Assembly: GCA_947567075.1 (NCBI GenBank)
Contig: CANOLZ010000002.1
Location: 1-63,928 of the forward strand
Direction of reading: 5' to 3'
Source of the DNA: an uncultured bacterium
GTDB lineage: Bacteria; Bacillota; Clostridia; Lachnospirales; Lachnospiraceae
DNA length: 63,928 nucleotides
In this document: positions 60,362-63,928 of the stretch, piece by piece
How positions within the stretch are numbered: position 1 is the first letter of the stretch
How the letters are laid out: the number at the start of each line of letters is the position of its first letter
Made by a program: the position numbers and the translations under genes
Notes under the pieces: generated by a model
What the model saw: only the letters and a program-made list of their open reading frames with translations
Told to the model about the DNA's origin: nothing
Database searches by the model: none

Positions 60362-62716
60362 CTATAATTCTAGGTAATCAAAGTACTTTTGCAAATCTTC
60401 TGTTACTTTTCCTTTATTTCGAATTAAAAGGCTCTCTAAATTGTTTGCCTTCTTTTTGCTATCTTCCAGCACTCTGTCAAATCGCTCAATATGAGACTGG
60501 AAAACAGGATGCTGTCTTAATTTTTCTCTTATATCCTTTGAAAAAGGACAGTATTGAAATAATATTTCCCTACATATTTTATTTAACTTGGAAGAACCTT
60601 TAGACTCATATAAAATCCAGGACACATAGTCTTGAACAAATAATCCCTTGAAACTGTTTCTTGCCTTTGCCAGAGACTGCCTGATTTTATCCTTTGCCAA
60701 AGGTGTCAAATCTCTATTCTTTTTGTAGAATTGGGCAAAATCAAAATATTCTGAAGTCAAGGATCTCTCCCTTATATCATTCCAGAAAACGCCTTGAATT
60801 GTCCTACATATCTCCCAGCGAAACTGGCCTATTACATTTACTACAAGCCTTTCTAAATCTTCCCTCTCAAATAAAGAAAAGGCAAATCGAGCCGGAGTAT
60901 CCTTTTTTAATCCTGATATTTCCTGCCACATTAAGGCCTTTGTTCCAATATTAGGAAGTAGAATTGTAATAGGAAGCACCTCTTTCATAATAATCTCTTT
61001 GCCTACTCCATGTTCTGTATCCCAAAATAAAATAGGGCGATAAAAGCAAGAGTAGTCAATGCTACGGCACTGGTCTAGCATCCTGGAGATTTTTGCTTTG
61101 GATAAAAATAATTGATCCATTCGCTCTGGGGACTGATCTGTGTTTAAAATTGGACAAAAAGTTAAAACTTGGCCTTGGGTCACTTTATTAGCAACTTTTA
61201 ACATATTCATTAGCTCAAAATGAACTTTCCCCTTAAAATCTTTTTTCAGCTCTTCTTCCTCTTGTTTTGTAATTGAGCCAGATCTTTGTTCTTCCCTTAA
61301 ATATGCAGCATAGTCTAAGTCCATTTCATTTTTGGAAGGCTCTTGCCTGCCCTCATAAATTTCTATAAGCCATTCTTTCATTGTGTAGACAGGGTAAATA
61401 GTCTCCTCCTCATCCATTTCTTCCTGCCTCAGATAATAAATCTCTAAAAGCTGTTCTTCTGTAATTAATCTTTGATCCATAAAACTATAGTCTAAAAACA
61501 GAGAAACAGAAGGTGGAATTTTCGTTGACTCTTTTTCTTCCATATAACGGAAAAAAATAGATTCATAAAAAACATAGTAGAGCTGCACAATAGTATTTCT
61601 AAGTTCGTTTGCCCTATCTGTCGATGCCTTTTTATCTTCTAAGTTTATAAATTCCTCCACTGCCTGACGAAATTCATTGGCAACTTCCACATTTCTTCCT
61701 GCATATTGAATAATCTCCACTAAGCTTCCTGAAGTATTTTTCTTTGCTTCCACAATCTGAGCAGAACTGTATCTCCCTTCTTTTGGGAGCTCCATCTCTT
61801 TGTCCACTTCACTCATCATCTGGAATCTTTCTTGGAATTGTTCCCACAATTTCTTTATTGTGTTCTTTTCTATTTCTTCATAACTATCTGCTAAAGAGAC
61901 AATTTTGTCTATTTTTTTTCTTAGAATCTGAACATGTCCTGAATTGTTTCCTATATTCAAAACTAAGTTTGTATATAGTGAAAAAAGATTTTCCTTATCC
62001 TCTCCCAAAATTCTTTCCCCATGTGTTATAAGATACTTTTTTGCCTCTTCATAGCAATCTTCCACTTCGCTGGCAATCATCACTAAATCTTCTATATGTT
62101 TTATTGTAATATAGGAGTTTGCCATAAAAAATGTGTTCCTGATTTCCATAGGAATAGTAGATAGATTTCCAAAGTAATCGTCATGTTCCCTTAAAAGAGT
62201 ATCTTCTACATCAAAGGGAAACATATTTTCTATTTTGAGGGATTTTTCAAAAGGAATGAGACAACCTTTACTTACTTTCTCACACAGAGCATAATCTTCT
62301 TTTACAATGGAGTAAAGCTGTTGAGCTTTCTGCTTTAATCCCTTATATTTCTCATAAAAATGTCTTGTCTGGTCTATAATGCAATTGAGCATTTCATTGG
62401 CCACTCCCAAGCTAAAACCTACTAAAACTAATTCCCTCACTTCATTGTGAAAGTCAGCATAGGGAAAGACTAAAACCAAACTATCAGCTTCTAAACTATA
62501 TTGGTACAAGTATTCTTTCCCAATACCATCAATCAATCCAAGAATACCGCCAGAGCTTATTTCTATTCTTTCCTTTCCGTCTTCTCCTCTTATCTTTCCC
62601 TGAAGTAAAAGGAGTATTTCCTTTACCTCCTGTCCCTTTTCATAAAGCATTGTCCCCCTTGGCATCTTCTTTTTTATTCCTTTGTCAATAATTCTTGTCA
62701 TCTGTCTCTCCTCCAT
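60362..62716 (-). CDS. Large unknown protein with a cyclic-nucleotide-binding-like N-terminal domain
   Basis: The protein has 784 residues. The first 100 resemble a cNMP-binding beta-roll (PRGTMLYEKGQEVKEILLLL, QGKIRGEDGKERIEISSGG, ILGLIDGIGKEYLYQYS), but the phosphate-binding Arg motif is not clear, so ligand binding is doubtful. The rest is mostly alpha-helical and charged, without a nuclease, kinase or DNA-binding motif I can name. No signal peptide or membrane segment. It lies between recQ and a UvrD-type helicase gene, with gaps of 33 and 51 bp. I do not recognise it. Confidence 0.55.
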   Translation of the reverse strand: MEERQMTRIIDKGIKKKMPRGTMLYEKGQEVKEILLLLQGKIRGEDGKERIEISSGGILGLIDGIGKEYLYQYSLEADSLVLVFPYADFHNEVRELVLVGFSLGVANEMLNCIIDQTRHFYEKYKGLKQKAQQLYSIVKEDYALCEKVSKGCLIPFEKSLKIENMFPFDVEDTLLREHDDYFGNLSTIPMEIRNTFFMANSYITIKHIEDLVMIASEVEDCYEEAKKYLITHGERILGEDKENLFSLYTNLVLNIGNNSGHVQILRKKIDKIVSLADSYEEIEKNTIKKLWEQFQERFQMMSEVDKEMELPKEGRYSSAQIVEAKKNTSGSLVEIIQYAGRNVEVANEFRQAVEEFINLEDKKASTDRANELRNTIVQLYYVFYESIFFRYMEEKESTKIPPSVSLFLDYSFMDQRLITEEQLLEIYYLRQEEMDEEETIYPVYTMKEWLIEIYEGRQEPSKNEMDLDYAAYLREEQRSGSITKQEEEELKKDFKGKVHFELMNMLKVANKVTQGQVLTFCPILNTDQSPERMDQLFLSKAKISRMLDQCRSIDYSCFYRPILFWDTEHGVGKEIIMKEVLPITILLPNIGTKALMWQEISGLKKDTPARFAFSLFEREDLERLVVNVIGQFRWEICRTIQGVFWNDIRERSLTSEYFDFAQFYKKNRDLTPLAKDKIRQSLAKARNSFKGLFVQDYVSWILYESKGSSKLNKICREILFQYCPFSKDIREKLRQHPVFQSHIERFDRVLEDSKKKANNLESLLIRNKGKVTEDLQKYFDYLEL

Positions 62717-62734
62717 GCTGTTTTATCTTCTTTT

Positions 62735-62763
62735 ATAATACTATAATTTATATTTTCTGAAAA
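62735..62763 (-). promoter_or_regulatory. Possible sigma-A promoter of the 784-residue protein gene
   Basis: On the minus strand TTTTCA (62758-62763), 17 bp, TATTAT (62735-62740), 19 bp before the ATG. The -10 is close to the ribosome site, so this is uncertain. Confidence 0.35.
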
Positions 62764-62767
62764 GTAA

Positions 62768-63928
62768 CTATTTTTTATCAAATAGACTAATCTGTCTGCC
62801 TTCTATCCATCTTCTCTCCCCTCCCTTTCCCTTTTTTTCCATGTAATCCTTTGGTATTTCTTTTAAAAAGCGGGAAGGTTCCTTTGATGTGACAAGAATG
62901 AGCTCCTCCTTTGCCCTAGTTAACCCTACATAAAAAAGTCTTCTCTCTTCTTCCAAGTTTTCTTCTCCCCTTCCATGAACAAGGGGAATAATTCCTTCAT
63001 TTACTCCAATAAGTATAACTATTCGAAATTCCAATCCCTTAGCTCCGTGGAAAGTCATTAAGTTGACCCCATCCCTTGTGTATCCTCTGCCTCCCCATCT
63101 TTTTAATTCCCCTTCTGTCCCTCTGCTTAAGCTGTTTAAAAACTCTTCTATCTTTTTATAAAAAGGAGCCATAGAAAGAAATTTCTTCATTCCTTCATCA
63201 TCCATTTCCATATCTTCCATCCAGCTCTCCAGAAGGGAGAGCAGCTTCTTTTTTCCTATAAGGAGCTTATATTTTTCCACTGCTTCCTCTATGGATAGCT
63301 TCCTCTCCTCCCCATCCCATAAAAGCTTTTTTGCACTTTGGAAAAGCAACTCCTCCTCTGGTTTTAGTAAATAGTGAAAAAAACATAGGCTTCCCCTAAC
63401 ATTTTTTTCTGTCAAAAAATCTTCCCTGCCTGTCACAATATAAGGTATCCCTTCTTTTTTTAACGCCTTTTCCAATATTTCTGTCTGCCTGTGGGTTCTA
63501 TAAAGAATGCCAATGTCAGAAAAACCAGGGAGAGAAGAAGCTTCCCTCTCTCCTCCCTTATTTTGTGCATCGATCATATCTAGCCCTCCAATGAGGCGGC
63601 TGATTTCTCCTGCTACAAAGGCAGCTTCTGACTGAGGGCTTTTTGTTTCCACAAGGCGAAGGAGAGGTCCTTCTTTTCTAACAGCCTCCATCCTTCTTTC
63701 TATTCCCTTATTATTTGAAATAAGAGGCAGAGCCGCTGAAAGAATTTGAGGGGTAGATCGGTAGTTATGTATAAGGCTGATCTTTGTCAGATTCCCAAAA
63801 TCCTCTTGTAGCTTCTCAAAACATCCTCCGTCAGCTCCTCGAAATCCATAAATTGCCTGATCTGGATCTCCTATTACAAAAAGCTCCCTTCCCCCTTGAT
63901 TCCACATTTTTATCAATTCATACTGTAC
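62768..63928 (-). CDS. UvrD/PcrA-type superfamily 1 helicase, N-terminus cut by window edge
   Basis: The last 386 residues or so. The frame is open to base 63928, so the TTG at 63916 is not a true start. LFVIGDPDQAIYGFRGADGG (motif III), LIHNYRSTPQIL (IV), VNLMTFHGAKGLEFRIVILI (V) and LFYVGLTRAKEELILV (VI) are the classic C-terminal helicase motifs. It unwinds DNA in repair or plasmid replication. The C-terminal end is short compared with PcrA, lacking the usual long tail, so it may be a smaller UvrD-like member. Confidence 0.9.
   Translation of the reverse strand, partial: VQYELIKMWNQGGRELFVIGDPDQAIYGFRGADGGCFEKLQEDFGNLTKISLIHNYRSTPQILSAALPLISNNKGIERRMEAVRKEGPLLRLVETKSPQSEAAFVAGEISRLIGGLDMIDAQNKGGEREASSLPGFSDIGILYRTHRQTEILEKALKKEGIPYIVTGREDFLTEKNVRGSLCFFHYLLKPEEELLFQSAKKLLWDGEERKLSIEEAVEKYKLLIGKKKLLSLLESWMEDMEMDDEGMKKFLSMAPFYKKIEEFLNSLSRGTEGELKRWGGRGYTRDGVNLMTFHGAKGLEFRIVILIGVNEGIIPLVHGRGEENLEEERRLFYVGLTRAKEELILVTSKEPSRFLKEIPKDYMEKKGKGGERRWIEGRQISLFDKK

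Noticed and set aside
62768-63916. TTG at 63916 as the start of the helicase
   Set aside because: The coding frame continues upstream to the window edge with QYELIK, the usual residues before motif III, so the N-terminus is missing.

Overview
The window looks like chromosomal DNA of a motile, low-GC Gram-positive bacterium of the class Clostridia, most likely a Lachnospiraceae-type gut or oral anaerobe. The evidence is AT-rich DNA with AGGAGG ribosome sites, the linked firmicute genes hprK, rapZ, whiA and a Crh-like HPr, a flagellar late-gene order with fliW-csrA next to flagellin, and SigD/sigma-28 type promoters. No rRNA, tRNA, CRISPR array or intact mobile element was seen. Both ends cut through genes.

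Layout. (1) 1-20.4 kb, minus strand: a tightly packed sugar operon. Reading with transcription it holds three CgeB/DUF3880-type glycosyltransferases and a small companion protein, a four-domain protein ending in a citrate-lyase-ligase-like nucleotidyltransferase, an SDR enzyme, a PtmE-like CBS-nucleotidyltransferase, a ThDP enzyme, a NeuD/PglD acetyltransferase broken at a G9 tract, NeuB/LegI, NeuC/LegG, a nucleotide-sugar dehydrogenase, an SDR dehydratase, a LegC aminotransferase, a Rossmann-sulfotransferase fusion and a PEP-synthase-like protein. This is a legionaminic-acid-like (nonulosonate) pathway with unusual extra chemistry. (2) 20.4-25.2 kb: two more CgeB-type glycosyltransferases, one of them inverted, a GT2-like enzyme and two proteins of unknown family. 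(3) 25.2-38.5 kb: late flagellar genes flgM-flgN-flgK-flgK2-flgL-fliW-csrA-flaG-fliD-fliS-(fliT-like) and flagellin, plus two unknown genes. Four sigma-28-like promoters are visible. (4) 38.6-41.8 kb: GNAT protein, cyclophilin, a possible integrase scrap and class II aldolase. (5) 41.8-52.9 kb, minus strand: lipid kinase, Crh-like HPr, whiA, rapZ, murB, ROK glucokinase, hprK, uvrC, a sugar-binding lipoprotein and ftsH. (6) 53.1-57.3 kb, plus strand: pyrG and an MBOAT/SGNH O-acylation pair. (7) 57.4-63.9 kb, minus strand: galE, recQ, a large protein with a cyclic-nucleotide-binding-like domain, and the C-terminal part of a UvrD/PcrA-type helicase.

How they fit together. Regions 1-3 read as one flagellum production and decoration unit. 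FlgM/sigma-28 would time late gene expression. FliW-CsrA would control flagellin translation through a leader rich in GGA motifs, with the Shine-Dalgarno in a hairpin loop. The neighbouring glycosyltransferases and nonulosonate genes probably decorate flagellin. The G9 tract suggests that the acetylation step could switch on and off. No CMP-nonulosonate synthetase (NeuA/LegF) and no Maf transferase were seen here, so part of the pathway must lie outside the window or differ. Region 5 groups HprK with its probable target, a Crh-like HPr carrying Glu15 and Ser46, and with sugar and cell-wall metabolism.

The strongest candidates for something undescribed are the four-domain protein (14292-16409), the sulfotransferase fusion (2200-3816), the ThDP/SDR pair inside a nonulosonate operon, the poly-G switch, and the two unknown genes behind a sigma-28 promoter (37544-38466). 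Family calls come from reading motifs by eye; no database search was run.
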